DNA from: Aquimarina sp. MAR_2010_214 | GTDB taxonomy: Bacteria > Bacteroidota > Bacteroidia > Flavobacteriales > Flavobacteriaceae | DNA: 64,000 nucleotides | NCBI RefSeq assembly: GCF_002846555.1 | Contig: NZ_PJMS01000001.1 | Coordinates: 2,728,001-2,792,000 of the forward strand | Direction: 5' to 3' | Shown here: piece after piece, positions 42,809-52,205 of the stretch | Position numbering within the stretch: position 1 is the first letter of the stretch | Layout of the letters: each line of letters starts with the position of its first letter | Program-made: the position numbers and the translations under genes | The notes under the pieces: model-generated | What the model saw: only the letters and a program-made list of their open reading frames with translations | What the model was told of the DNA's origin: nothing | Databases searched by the model: none

Positions 42809-44143
42809 TTATAATAACCCTCGGGCTTTAATCTCCAAATATTTATTAATCGTATTAACAGTAAGATTTTCTGGAGTAGTTAGTACAGTTTGTATTCCAT
42901 GTTTTTGTAGCTCTTTTACCATTACTTTTTTATCATATGCAAATTGCTGTGCAATAGTTTGATCATAAATGGTTTGTAGGTCTTCTGCATGTTGTTGGAT
43001 AAGATGATCAAGCTCTGTATTCTGAAAAAAGATGACTACCAGCAAATGTTTTTTTGCTAATGCCTGTAAATATGGAAGTTGTCTTTTTAAAGATGATATG
43101 TGTTCAAAATTAGTATATAACAAGAGTAAACTTCTATGATTTATTTGTCGTTTAACATGAGTATATAACAACCCATAATCAGAATCAAGAAACTGGGTTT
43201 TGACATTATAAAGTGTTTCAGAAATAGTATTAATATATGTTTTCTTTCCGCTAGACGGCAAAAAATCATTTACTGTATTAGAAAAAGATAACATCCCTAC
43301 TTTATCATGTTTTTTTAAGGCAATATTAGAAAAAGCGAGTGTACTGTTAACAGCATAATCCAGAAGACTCAATCCTTTAAAAGGCATTTTCATAACACGA
43401 CTCGCATCGATTATAGAATATATAGGTTGAGATTTTTCATCCTGAAATTGATTGATCATCAAATTGCCATGTTTTGCAGAAGCTTTCCAGTTAATGGTAC
43501 GAACATCATCACCGGTTACATATTCTTTGATTTGCTCAAACTCCATAGTATGCCCAATACGTCGTATTTTTTTAAGTCCTATTTGGGTTAACTTATTATC
43601 AATAGCTAAAAAATCATATTTTTTCATTTGGATAAAAGAAGGGTATACTTTTACCATGGCAGCTTTATCAAAACTATAACGACGTTTCGCAAAACCAATT
43701 CTGGTCATGGCATATACATACAAATTTCCGAAAACATATTCTCCTCGTTTTACAGGACGTAATGAGTATTCAAAATCTAAAATAGATTTAGGAGAAATAG
43801 TTCCTTTTTTGAGAAAATCACGTTTTTGAAACTGCACAGGAATCTCATCGATAATCTCTACATGAGTAGTGAATTTATAATTACTTTTTATTCTTACGGG
43901 AACAGCATTAAAATCACTATTTGAAAATTTATCGGGTAAAATTCTATTGGCTTGAACTCCATTTCGGGCATTATATAAAGCTACAACATCAAACAGAAAA
44001 ACAATAATTAATCCCCATACCAATAACCATACTATAGGATATATTGGAGTAAACCAGTATGAAAATAAAAACAATACTGATATTAGAGTGAGTATATAAA
44101 ACACTCTGGAACTTAGATATAGTGATTTTAAAAATTGGATCAA
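42809..44143 (-). CDS. DUF58-domain membrane protein of the MoxR operon
   Basis: A 444-residue protein with two N-terminal membrane helices (15-60) and a DUF58 / vWA-like region. Diagnostic pieces: FAKRRYSFDKAAMVKVYPSF, the DUF58 core EYVTGDDVRTINWKASAKHGNLMINQFQDE near 210-238, and the vWA start PIYSIIDASRVM. DUF58 proteins go with MoxR AAA ATPases and contribute to assembly or activation of envelope proteins. It is the last gene of the operon, 2 bp after MoxR. A weak ending is present, with no strong terminator before 42.8 kb. Confidence 0.92.
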   Translation of the reverse strand: MIQFLKSLYLSSRVFYILTLISVLFLFSYWFTPIYPIVWLLVWGLIIVFLFDVVALYNARNGVQANRILPDKFSNSDFNAVPVRIKSNYKFTTHVEIIDEIPVQFQKRDFLKKGTISPKSILDFEYSLRPVKRGEYVFGNLYVYAMTRIGFAKRRYSFDKAAMVKVYPSFIQMKKYDFLAIDNKLTQIGLKKIRRIGHTMEFEQIKEYVTGDDVRTINWKASAKHGNLMINQFQDEKSQPIYSIIDASRVMKMPFKGLSLLDYAVNSTLAFSNIALKKHDKVGMLSFSNTVNDFLPSSGKKTYINTISETLYNVKTQFLDSDYGLLYTHVKRQINHRSLLLLYTNFEHISSLKRQLPYLQALAKKHLLVVIFFQNTELDHLIQQHAEDLQTIYDQTIAQQFAYDKKVMVKELQKHGIQTVLTTPENLTVNTINKYLEIKARGLL

Positions 44144-44145
44144 AA

Positions 44146-45186
44146 CTAGCGTGGTATTTCTACAGATTGCAGGATCATTTCTATAACATTTTCTGTTGTC
44201 ATTCCTTCCATTTCACGTTCTGGTGATAATATTAAACGGTGACGTAGCACAGGGAAAAGTGACTTTTTTATATCCTCTGGGGTTACAAAATCTCTCCCGT
44301 TAATTGCAGCAAAAGCTTTTGAGGCATTCATAACAGCAATTGATGCACGTGGAGAACCTCCTAAATACAAATGAGGATGCGTTCTGGTTTTGGTTACAAT
44401 CTCGGCAATATACCCCAGAATTTTCTCTTCAATGATTACATTTTGTGTTTTTGCTTTAAATTCTAGTAATTGTTTTGGAGTAATTACAGGATCAACCATT
44501 TCTAAAGGCTTTGCCGTTTTTCTCTCATGATGAGTTTTTAGAATATTTACCTCGTCTTCAAAAGTAGGGTAATCTACCTTGATTTTGAATAAAAACCGAT
44601 CCAGTTGCGCTTCTGGTAAAGCATAAGTCCCTTCTTGCTCTACAGGGTTTTGAGTTGCCAATACCATAAAAGGTGGATCCATAGGATATCGAATACCATC
44701 TATAGTTACTTGCCTTTCTTCCATCACCTCGAACAAGGCTGCTTGAGTTTTGGCAGGAGCACGGTTAATCTCATCGATAAGCACCATATTAGAAAAAATA
44801 GGGCCTTTTTTAAATTCAAAATCACTGGTTTTCATATTAAGCACAGAAGTTCCTAATACATCACTTGGCATAAGATCAGGGGTAAATTGAATTCGATTAA
44901 AATCAGTCTTTAGTGTTTTTGCAAATAATTTGGCAGTCACCGTTTTTGCGACTCCTGGTACTCCTTCGATTAAAACATGACCATTAGATAACAGTGAAAC
45001 AATTAATAGCTCTATAAAATCCTGTTGCCCCACGATTACTTTTGCCAATTCTGACTTTAGTTTTTCTACAGATTGTTGTAATTCACTAAGATCTATCCTG
45101 TTCTGAAAACTTAAATTTTGCTCTTGAGGCTCTGTCTCAGGGATTTGCTCTGGATTTGTGTTATTTTTAATTTCGTCGTTTTCCAT
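44146..45186 (-). CDS. MoxR-family AAA+ ATPase
   Basis: A 346-residue AAA+ ATPase. Walker A EGVPGVAKT at about residues 74-82, Walker B MVLIDEINRAPAKTQAALFEVMEERQVTIDG near 135-165, sensor region PFMVLATQNPVEQEGTYALPEAQLDRFLF, and the lid LGGSPRASIAVMNASKAFA. The first 30 residues are a charged, low-complexity leader. MoxR ATPases act as chaperones for partners that carry vWA domains, here presumably the DUF58 protein next to it. Gaps: 28 bp to the DUF4350 gene, 2 bp to DUF58. Confidence 0.96.
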   Translation of the reverse strand: MENDEIKNNTNPEQIPETEPQEQNLSFQNRIDLSELQQSVEKLKSELAKVIVGQQDFIELLIVSLLSNGHVLIEGVPGVAKTVTAKLFAKTLKTDFNRIQFTPDLMPSDVLGTSVLNMKTSDFEFKKGPIFSNMVLIDEINRAPAKTQAALFEVMEERQVTIDGIRYPMDPPFMVLATQNPVEQEGTYALPEAQLDRFLFKIKVDYPTFEDEVNILKTHHERKTAKPLEMVDPVITPKQLLEFKAKTQNVIIEEKILGYIAEIVTKTRTHPHLYLGGSPRASIAVMNASKAFAAINGRDFVTPEDIKKSLFPVLRHRLILSPEREMEGMTTENVIEMILQSVEIPR

Positions 45187-45214
45187 TTATAATTCGTTTA
45201 AATGATATATCGTT

Positions 45215-46429
45215 TTAAGATTGGCTTTTGAATACATTTATGAGTTCATAAAGTTGTATCAATTCTTCTTTTTCGATTTTTACTTTTTTATTGAGTTCTT
45301 CAAAATATTTAAATAGTATTTTGGTATCCTCTATACTATTATTGCTTCTGGCTGCAATATCGATTATTGTTTTTTCATTTAGTTCATTTGTTGGGATTCT
45401 AAGCACGTTACGCACATAATCCAAAAACAACAGGTTTTGCTTAGTTGCAATTTCTTTATGTTTTCCTTTTTCAAAATACATTCCGCTAATGGTCTTTGTA
45501 AAAGATAAAGTCTGATTTTTTAAAGGCTCTATAATCGGAATACTACGTTGTTTTCGTTTTCCTTCAAAAATTACAAAAAGTACTACTCCAATAAGTACAA
45601 AGTAGTACGCCCATTTGAGATAGCGATTATTTAAAAGTAAGAAAAGGGGAGAGGTATAAAATGTCTTTCCCGATTTATAATAATTATCCCATAGTATTTT
45701 TTGATTGGGGTTTATATATGCCAAAAGGTTTTGAGTATATTGATAATTCTTGTCTTTTAGCATAAAATAATTCCCAAAAGCTTCAGGAAAGGTATGTAAT
45801 AGGATTTTTCCTTTACCAAATGATTGTTGTATATAGTTTACTTTTGGGTCTTTGATCTTTAATGTATCATTATATAACTGTGAAATCCCTAGAATAGTAG
45901 TATTTACAGTATCTAATTCATTAAAATGGGGATTGTATATATCTCGATCATATAAAAAGGGAGATTTTGCTTTGAGTTCTGTATTAACCAATTCAACAAG
46001 TGGTTTAGTAGATATTTCATTAATAGATATAAGATTACCTGTTTCAATATTAAGAGTATCTAATAACCGATTTTCTATAGTTTTTGCTGAAACAAATAAG
46101 GTATTCCCGTTTTCGACCCATTTTAAAATTGTATTTAGCTCATTTTTATCAAAGTTTATCGATCCGTTAATAAAAAAGTATGTTCCCAATACACTGTCAT
46201 TATCTTTAAGAAATTCGTAAGGTGGTTGGTTTATATCTTGTACCTGTTTAGTGCCAAAAGATTCTTTTATCAAATTGTAGGATACAAAAGAACCCAGAGG
46301 GATTTTATCTGTCTTGGCGTAGCTGGGATACCAGTTTACAGGTTCAGGTTCACTTGCTTCTAAATAGGTAAGCAAACCAATAGCTGCTATAATGATGATG
46401 ATTGCTATTTTAGAACTTTTAGTCATCAT
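45215..46429 (-). CDS. DUF4350-domain membrane protein
   Basis: A 404-residue protein with an N-terminal membrane helix (10-28) and a second helix near 275-292 (WAYYFVLIGVVLFVIFEGKRKQR). The DUF4350 part between them begins EPVNWYPSYAKTDKIPLGSFVSYNLIKE and continues with NGNTLFVSAKTI, GKILLHTFPEAFGNYFML. The C-terminal part (310-404) is cytoplasmic and helical. Members always accompany MoxR/DUF58 genes in Bacteroidota; exact role unknown. It starts 1 bp after the DUF4129 gene. Confidence 0.9.
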   Translation of the reverse strand: MMTKSSKIAIIIIIAAIGLLTYLEASEPEPVNWYPSYAKTDKIPLGSFVSYNLIKESFGTKQVQDINQPPYEFLKDNDSVLGTYFFINGSINFDKNELNTILKWVENGNTLFVSAKTIENRLLDTLNIETGNLISINEISTKPLVELVNTELKAKSPFLYDRDIYNPHFNELDTVNTTILGISQLYNDTLKIKDPKVNYIQQSFGKGKILLHTFPEAFGNYFMLKDKNYQYTQNLLAYINPNQKILWDNYYKSGKTFYTSPLFLLLNNRYLKWAYYFVLIGVVLFVIFEGKRKQRSIPIIEPLKNQTLSFTKTISGMYFEKGKHKEIATKQNLLFLDYVRNVLRIPTNELNEKTIIDIAARSNNSIEDTKILFKYFEELNKKVKIEKEELIQLYELINVFKSQS

Positions 46430-46430
46430 A

Positions 46431-47180
46431 TTAACGTTGGATAAGATGGGTTATAGCAGTAAATTCTTTTTCAGCCTTTTGGTATAGTTTTTCATTAACT
46501 TCAAAGCTTCCGTACCAGATGAAATCGTATAATTTGGTAATGGATTTAAATTGATGTTGTACTGAATCGTTTGCTAACTCTTTGATATAATCTGTATTTG
46601 TTTTTTGAGCTTCCCATTGAATTAATTCTACATCAGATAATTTTTTTAATACAAACAGGTAATAATACCGAATTGCCAATCTATAATTTTTATGTTGTAA
46701 GGCTTGATCAATTAGTTGTTGAATATCTTGATTTTGAATGATATCTTCATCTTCTGTAAGTTCTATCTGTGGGGCAATTTGTTTTTCAAGAAGTATATCC
46801 GAAGGATTTACTTTCATAAACAACCAACCTAATAAAAATAATACGCCTATAACCAAAAGATAAGGAAGTATCTTAAAAAGTACAGCCCAGAACCCGGTTA
46901 CTTCTTCTGTATCGAATAACCATGAGATAAATTGATGCCAGAGTTGAGATGCCCAGTTTTTAAATTGTATCCACCAGTTATCCGGTTCTTGATATTCAGT
47001 ATAATCAAAATCGTCTTGCGCTCGAAATTCTTCTATCTTTTCTTTATCGAATAGTGGTGCTTTTTGCCGAGAATCCAGATCATAAATTAATTCTTTTAGA
47101 TCAGATGTAGTAGTACTGTCCTGAACTCTTGCTGATAAAAAGAGTGGTACAAAAAATAAGACGTAGTAAAGAATTTTCAA
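46431..47180 (-). CDS. DUF4129-domain membrane protein
   Basis: A 249-residue protein with a signal peptide, a membrane helix near 105-122 (ILPYLLVIGVLFLLGWLFM) and a C-terminal DUF4129 region. The DUF4129 core IQQLIDQALQHKNYRLAIRYYYLFVLKKLSDVELIQW (starting near 160) is typical. In other bacteria this domain is fused to transglutaminase-like enzymes; here it is alone. Flanked by genes of the same operon at 1 bp on each side. Confidence 0.9.
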   Translation of the reverse strand: MKILYYVLFFVPLFLSARVQDSTTTSDLKELIYDLDSRQKAPLFDKEKIEEFRAQDDFDYTEYQEPDNWWIQFKNWASQLWHQFISWLFDTEEVTGFWAVLFKILPYLLVIGVLFLLGWLFMKVNPSDILLEKQIAPQIELTEDEDIIQNQDIQQLIDQALQHKNYRLAIRYYYLFVLKKLSDVELIQWEAQKTNTDYIKELANDSVQHQFKSITKLYDFIWYGSFEVNEKLYQKAEKEFTAITHLIQR

Positions 47181-47181
47181 T

Positions 47182-48054
47182 TTATTCTGATTTACCTAAG
47201 GAGTCAATTTGTTCTAAAGCACCTGTAGAATGTTTTCTTTCATTTAGATTATAATATATAAATGCTGTAGAAATTGCGGTGATGATATATAATATATATT
47301 GAGCTGCAGATGATAGTGTGTTTAAGGCAATAAAAACCCAATCGACCATTGCAGATGGATCCGATAAAGACCCTTCTGAAGCTGCAGTAAACGTTTTTAT
47401 AAATGTATAGATTACTGCTGGGATAGAAAATACCATACTTATAATCCCTATAATTATTGCGATAACAAAAAATGTTGCAAAAGTAATCCACCATTCGTTT
47501 TTTACGAGTAAGAAGCTATCATTTATGGCATCAGAAATACTGGTATTACGAAATATTAGAATTGAAAAGACCAAACTCATGGGTACGTATAAATAGATAC
47601 CTGGAATAACACAAAGCATAAAACCAAAAAAAGTAATCAACCCCGAAAGGGTTCCTAATCCGATAATATTTCCGAAATCTTTTTTTACTCCCTGTACCAC
47701 AGCTTCCTGGTTAACATTACCTTTGTTATCTATATAGTTTTTAATATAATGTAAAACGGTTCCGAAAAGAAGTGTATAAAATATTAATAACGTTACCAGC
47801 ATTGCAAAAACAGCAATAATAATCATTCCCGAATTAAACATCTCACCTCTTCCGATACTCACCGGATCAAAAAGATTAGCAGAAGAATAAGTATAATAGG
47901 CAGAAGCAGATAAAAGCAATACAAAAGCAATACCAGAAGTTTTTAATAAAACAGATAATAATGATTTACCATTCTGTCTTACAAAGGCAAAAGTATCTGT
48001 TAGGATATCTCCTAGCTCTCTTTTTTTCTTAAATTCTATGTAATTGTTATTCAT
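47182..48054 (-). CDS. Polytopic membrane protein of the MoxR operon
   Basis: A 290-residue protein with six hydrophobic segments, beginning FKKKRELGDILTDTFAFVRQNGKSLLSVLLK. Members of this group carry the annotation of the glycerophosphodiesterase membrane domain or DUF975-like; the pattern YVPMSLVFSILIFRNTSISDAINDSFLLVKNEWWITFAT fits. No catalytic residues are visible. It overlaps the SpoIIM-like gene by 8 bp and stands 1 bp from the DUF4129 gene, so it is a core member of the operon. Confidence 0.82.
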   Translation of the reverse strand: MNNNYIEFKKKRELGDILTDTFAFVRQNGKSLLSVLLKTSGIAFVLLLSASAYYTYSSANLFDPVSIGRGEMFNSGMIIIAVFAMLVTLLIFYTLLFGTVLHYIKNYIDNKGNVNQEAVVQGVKKDFGNIIGLGTLSGLITFFGFMLCVIPGIYLYVPMSLVFSILIFRNTSISDAINDSFLLVKNEWWITFATFFVIAIIIGIISMVFSIPAVIYTFIKTFTAASEGSLSDPSAMVDWVFIALNTLSSAAQYILYIITAISTAFIYYNLNERKHSTGALEQIDSLGKSE

Positions 48055-49009
48055 TTTTTAGTTTGTTATAGAGTTGCCTGGGGTAAATTACGTAATAAAA
48101 TAGGATTAGGGCAAGCGACCCAGATATGATTACAATAGCTAGCCAATCCGGCATTTCGGTATGTCTGGTGACAAAACCTTCTAAAAACCCTGCTAATATA
48201 AAAAAGGGAATTGTGCTAATCACAATTTTTAACCCTGCTTTAATTCCTCTAACAAAAGAAGTAAGTCGAGTATATGTTTTTGGAAACAAAATAGAATTAC
48301 CGACAACCAGACCTGCACATCCTGCAATAATGATCACAGAGATTTCAATAGTACCATGAATCCATATCGTGCGAGCACTTTCCCAAAGTAACCCTTTCTC
48401 ATAGAAAAAATACTGAAAAGAACCTAGCATTATGAAATTACTCATAAGCATATATATGGTTCCTATACCAAATAGTACTCCTAGAATAAAGCAATTAAGA
48501 GCTACTTTTATATTGTTTAAAGTAATCCCCAAAAACATATTGGTTTCTCCCATTTTTTTGTAAACAGCCATGGGATCTTCGTTAGCAATATTTTCTAAGG
48601 TCATATTTACATAAGCATCACCTAATATTGATCTTACAAAAGCTCCGTCTGTTGCAGAAGAGTATGCTCCGATAGCTGTAAATAAAACAGAAATCAGGAA
48701 TGCTATTAGTAAGTGTTTTTGATATTGATAGAATTCTAAAGGGAATTCTTTAACCCAAAAAGAATACAATCGGTTTTTTTTCTCTTTTTTTGTTTTATAG
48801 ATTTTTTGATGAGCACTAGATGCTAAACCATTTAAGTAATTAAGAGTTTGGCTATTAGGGTAAAATGTCTGAGCATAACTAAGGTGATCAGTTATTTCTA
48901 TATACAAATTAGAAAGCTCATCTGGTGTTATTTGAGTATTATTAACCAGAACACTTTCAAATTTTAACCATTTATCTTTATTTTGCTTCACAAAAGCCGC
49001 CTCACGCAT
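48047..49009 (-). CDS. Stage II sporulation protein M-like (SpoIIM) membrane protein
   Basis: A 320-residue membrane protein. The SpoIIM-like signature is in FLGITLNNIKVALNCFILGVLFGIGTIYMLMSNFIMLGSF near 165-205 and IWIHGTIEISVIIIAGCAGLVVGNSI near 220-245. The N-terminal 90 residues are cytoplasmic helices. In non-sporulating Bacteroidota such proteins belong to MoxR/DUF58 clusters with an RDD protein and have no sporulation role. It is first in the minus-strand operon, 36 bp from the divergent RDD gene start. Confidence 0.93.
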   Translation of the reverse strand: MREAAFVKQNKDKWLKFESVLVNNTQITPDELSNLYIEITDHLSYAQTFYPNSQTLNYLNGLASSAHQKIYKTKKEKKNRLYSFWVKEFPLEFYQYQKHLLIAFLISVLFTAIGAYSSATDGAFVRSILGDAYVNMTLENIANEDPMAVYKKMGETNMFLGITLNNIKVALNCFILGVLFGIGTIYMLMSNFIMLGSFQYFFYEKGLLWESARTIWIHGTIEISVIIIAGCAGLVVGNSILFPKTYTRLTSFVRGIKAGLKIVISTIPFFILAGFLEGFVTRHTEMPDWLAIVIISGSLALILFYYVIYPRQLYNKLKNE

Positions 49010-49045
49010 GTATCGAAGATTAAGAGGCTCAAAGAAACATAATTA

Positions 49046-49762
49046 ATGGATAATTTTCAAATAGAAACTGCTCAAAATGTTAGTATACAGCAAAATGCTG
49101 CTGGAATAGGAGAGCGTATTCTTGCGTATCTTATTGATCTTTTGATTATCATAGCTTATTTTATCATAGCTGTGTTTATAATTAGTGTATTGCATCTCGA
49201 TTATGGAGATGAGTGGGCTTTTTGGTTGATTTTAAGCTTACCTCCGTTCTTATATTTTATATTATGGGAAACATTTTGGGATGGTAAAACTCCTGGTAAA
49301 GCGGCCATGAAAATAAAAGTGGCTCAATTGGATGGATCAAGACCTGTCTTTTCGAATTACTTGGTGCGGTGGTTACTTCGTTTATTAGATATTACTTTGG
49401 CATTTGGTGGGGTTGCAGTAGTTGCTATTTTGTTAAATGGCAGAGGACAACGCCTCGGAGATATGGCAGCAGGTACTACTGTGATTAGTGAACGGCAACG
49501 TGTACGATTTAACCAGACCATATTAGTTGATATCCCAGAAGATTATATAGCCGTGTATCCTCAGGTTACTGTTTTTAGCGATGCAGAGATGCGTAAGATA
49601 AAAACTATTTTTACTGAAGCCAGGCGAGATGCAGATCATAATATCATTCTCGAACTTTCGAAAAAAGTGAGTGCTTTAATGGATATTACTCCACAAGAAA
49701 AACCATTACAATTTGTAGACCGAGTAATCGCGGATTATAATTATTATACGCAGAAGCTGTAG
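49046..49762 (+). CDS. RDD-family membrane protein
   Basis: A 238-residue protein with an RDD domain. The name-giving residues are in GIGERILAYLIDLLIIIAYFII near 20-40 (R..D) and in the second helix part ILWETFWDGKTPGKAAMKIKVAQLDGSRPVFSNYLVRWLLRLLD near 70-115; GQRLGDMAAGTTVI follows. Three membrane segments, then a cytoplasmic tail of 90 residues. RDD proteins are often transporters or scaffold subunits. It is divergent from the MoxR operon, a frequent arrangement that suggests a shared complex. Confidence 0.94.
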   Translation: MDNFQIETAQNVSIQQNAAGIGERILAYLIDLLIIIAYFIIAVFIISVLHLDYGDEWAFWLILSLPPFLYFILWETFWDGKTPGKAAMKIKVAQLDGSRPVFSNYLVRWLLRLLDITLAFGGVAVVAILLNGRGQRLGDMAAGTTVISERQRVRFNQTILVDIPEDYIAVYPQVTVFSDAEMRKIKTIFTEARRDADHNIILELSKKVSALMDITPQEKPLQFVDRVIADYNYYTQKL

Positions 49763-50343
49763 AAGTTGAGAGTCAGGAGCAAATGTCGTTTAGTTAAGGA
49801 TAAGATTTAAAATTTCTTGTCACACTGAGCTTGTCGAAGTGCTTTCAAATCTGCATTTTTAAATGTCTTCGACAGGCTCAGACCGACAATTGGGGCTTAG
49901 GTCTATCTTTTCAGTTTATTTTACTGTTAAAGTACTTTAATTATCATGTTTACTACTTCAACAATTGATTACATACATCTGAAAAAGAAATATTTTTTTT
50001 AAACGTATAGAGTTTGTTTTCAATTGATTATGTTAATTTGTGAATGTTTTACGGTATAACCGTATGTGTTGTATCAAGAAAAAATAGTAGTATTGTATAG
50101 CAGTTCGATTTACTCCACTATCCTACCTAGAAATCGGATTTTCATATTTGTTTTATTGATCAATTTCATGATTGATGGTATGTAGCTGTATCTGATCATA
50201 TTTTCTTGTAGTAAGAAGAGTGTATTAGATGTGGAACAGAGATATACGGTTGATTTTTGAATTGAGTACAAAAAGAAAACCGTTTCTGTAATCAGAATTA
50301 AATATTAAATACAAATCATTAATTTTTTAAAATCAAATTAGAT
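49763..50343. other. Intergenic region between RDD gene and peptide cassette
   Basis: About 580 bp. It holds the second dispersed palindromic repeat (49825-49881), the 13-bp palindrome ACGGTATAACCGT at 50051-50063, and the left arm of a 15-bp inverted repeat (50276-50290) that encloses the small peptide gene. No gene is seen. Confidence 0.6.
49825..49881. repeat. Dispersed palindromic repeat, copy 2
   Basis: Arms CTGAGCTTGTCGAAG (49825-49839) and CTTCGACAGGCTCAG (49867-49881) with a 27-bp AT-rich loop. The right arm is identical to the one at 19353-19367, and the left arm differs by two bases. It lies 62 bp after the RDD gene. Confidence 0.85.
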
Positions 50344-50555
50344 ATGAAAAAAATCGTTTTAACTTTAGGAATATTTTTAAGTGCATATGCAACGTATGCG
50401 ATGAATTCTAGTGATCAAAAAAATACCGAAGACTCATGGCCTTGTACAAAAGATATATACATATATGATGATGAAGGACGACTTATGACAATAGAACATG
50501 ACCGTCCTTGTTAATCACAATTAGAACCGAATAAAATTTCTACAGAAACGGTTTT
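50276..50555. repeat. 15-bp perfect inverted repeat around a small peptide gene
   Basis: AAAACCGTTTCTGTA (50276-50290) and its exact inverse TACAGAAACGGTTTT (50541-50555) enclose the 57-codon frame at 50344-50514, giving a 280-bp unit. Such a repeat could be a long-range mRNA stem with the peptide gene in the loop, or the ends of a small mobile cassette. No direct target repeat is evident outside it. Confidence 0.6.
50344..50514 (+). CDS. Small secreted peptide with terminal cysteine
   Basis: A 56-residue product. A signal peptide (MKKIVLTLGIFLSAYATYA) precedes a short acidic mature peptide with two cysteines: SWPCTKDIYIYDDEGRLM and the C-terminal DRPC. The coding character is supported by the signal peptide and by the ordered position before the GLPGLI genes. 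A single disulfide is possible. I recognise no family, although the layout (signal peptide, short tail, terminal cysteine) resembles small secreted peptides seen beside GLPGLI genes. A 15-bp inverted repeat encloses the gene. Confidence 0.65.
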   Translation: MKKIVLTLGIFLSAYATYAMNSSDQKNTEDSWPCTKDIYIYDDEGRLMTIEHDRPC

Positions 50556-50598
50556 AATATACTAAATGAATAATTAAAAAAAGCAAATAAAAAACTAG

Positions 50599-51393
50599 AT
50601 GAAAAAGTTACTGTTTTTAGTCTTTGTACTTGCAATAAGTATTTATGTTAATGCACAAAATCAAGTAAATGGCATTGTACAATATGATTTTATAATCAAC
50701 AACCCAAATGGCACATCATTTGCCAACCCGTACAAACTTTATTTTAGTAATAATATATCTTTTTATATTAAAAATGGAAAAGGGAAACGTATAAGCGAAG
50801 CAGATGAAAATACGATGTTAATAAATGGTAAAATTGTTGAAGAAAAGATTATGAAAAGTTCTTTGTCAAAGAATTATGTATATACTAATTTGAGTGAGAA
50901 TATGTTGATTTTTAGAGAAGGAATTAATCAAAAACTTTTCGTAGTAAACGATAGTGTTGCCAATATTAAATGGAAACTCTCTACCGAAAATAAGAAAATT
51001 GGGAAGTATACCTGCCAAAAAGCAGATGGGATGTACAGAGGGAGAACGTATACGGTTTGGTTTACATCAGAAATACCAGTATCCCATGGACCATGGAAAT
51101 TAAGAGGATTGCCAGGTTTAATTTTAGAAGCAAGAGATGAAAAAAATCTATATGGTTTTAAAGCAACTCTTGTAGATCTAAGTCCAAACAAAAAAATAAT
51201 TGATGAAAGGCTTAAAGAACCTGAGGTTGAAAAGTTTTCTAATATAGAAAAATATATTGAAGCCATTAAAAACAAACAAAAAGACTTTGAGGCAATGTTA
51301 ATTGCTTCTTCTTCAAGGAGAGGAGTTAAGTTTAAAAGAAATTGTAATGAGTGCCCCAAAGCAGAAGATCTTAGTTTAGAGATTTTTAAATAA
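50599..51393 (+). CDS. GLPGLI-family secreted protein, copy 1
   Basis: A 264-residue exported protein with signal peptide (MKKLLFLVFVLAISIYVNA). The family name is spelled in GPWKLRGLPGLILEARDE near residues 165-182, with the preceding TYTVWFTSEIPVSHG. These proteins are found only in Bacteroidota, mostly next to outer-membrane receptors, and probably act in the periplasm; function unknown. Here it is followed after 8 bp by a second copy and then by a large beta-barrel receptor. The C-terminus has a CNECPKAEDL motif shared with copy 2. Confidence 0.92.
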   Translation: MKKLLFLVFVLAISIYVNAQNQVNGIVQYDFIINNPNGTSFANPYKLYFSNNISFYIKNGKGKRISEADENTMLINGKIVEEKIMKSSLSKNYVYTNLSENMLIFREGINQKLFVVNDSVANIKWKLSTENKKIGKYTCQKADGMYRGRTYTVWFTSEIPVSHGPWKLRGLPGLILEARDEKNLYGFKATLVDLSPNKKIIDERLKEPEVEKFSNIEKYIEAIKNKQKDFEAMLIASSSRRGVKFKRNCNECPKAEDLSLEIFK

Positions 51394-51401
51394 ATGGTAT
51401 A

Positions 51402-52205
51402 GTGAATAGATTAAAATTTTTAGCTGCATTGATCATTTTGTTGGGTAACTCTCTTATTGCTCAAGAAAAGATACAAACAGGTATTGTTACCTATTACAAT
51501 ATAGTAAACAATCCAAACGGTATGTCATTTACAAGTACATGGAAATTATACTTTGATAACAATAAGTCAATGTACATCAAATCAAAAGAAACTAAAGCTA
51601 TGAATATACCTAAGGAAGAAGTGAGAGGGGGAACTACGATACGAACTGAGATTAAAATTTTAAAAAGTAAAAAACCTTTCTTTTATTTTAGTGATATAGA
51701 TAAGAAAGAATTAGTGTTTAGAGAAACGGTATCACAAGAATTATATACAATAAAAGATAGTATAGAAACAATACTATGGGAATTACATGATGAATTTAAA
51801 AAAGTTGGTATTTATCAATGTCAGAAAGCTACAGCTTTATTTCGAGGGAGAGAATATACCGTTTGGTTCACTACAGAAGTACCTGTTTCTCATGGACCAT
51901 GGAAATTGAGAGGATTACCAGGTTTAATTGTGGAAGCTACTGATCAGACGAATAAATTTAAGTATGAAATTGCTAAAATAGAGTTAGGTGTAAACCCTTT
52001 AATGGTAGAAAAAAAAATAGTTATTCCTGATGATGTTAAGAAAATTCAGCCAATGTCGGTATATGTTGATGCCATAAAAAATGAATACGAAAATACCATG
52101 GCACGAGCTCGCGCATCTTTACCAAAAGGAGCACGAATAGCTGAAGATCATGAATGTGATGAATGCCCAAAAAGAAATAATAGAACTAAAGAACTTTATA
52201 ATTGA
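51402..52205 (+). CDS. GLPGLI-family secreted protein, copy 2
   Basis: A 267-residue paralogue of the preceding gene that starts from GTG at 51402 (MNRLKFLAALIILLGNSLIAQ); no suitable ATG exists in frame. GPWKLRGLPGLIVEATDQ and the ending CDECPKRNN correspond to copy 1, so the pair arose by tandem duplication. Its TGA stop overlaps the TTG start of the receptor (TTGA), which implies translational coupling. Confidence 0.92.
   Translation: MNRLKFLAALIILLGNSLIAQEKIQTGIVTYYNIVNNPNGMSFTSTWKLYFDNNKSMYIKSKETKAMNIPKEEVRGGTTIRTEIKILKSKKPFFYFSDIDKKELVFRETVSQELYTIKDSIETILWELHDEFKKVGIYQCQKATALFRGREYTVWFTTEVPVSHGPWKLRGLPGLIVEATDQTNKFKYEIAKIELGVNPLMVEKKIVIPDDVKKIQPMSVYVDAIKNEYENTMARARASLPKGARIAEDHECDECPKRNNRTKELYN

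Noticed and set aside
42809..49009. MoxR/DUF58 operon as a new system
   Set aside because: The gene order RDD, SpoIIM-like, DUF4129, DUF4350, MoxR, DUF58 is a well-known Bacteroidota arrangement.
50023..50047. A fourth LytTR-type site (TTTGTGAAT, reverse strand)
   Set aside because: The second half-site is displaced by two bases, no -7 box is at the fixed distance, and no suitable gene lies downstream in that direction.
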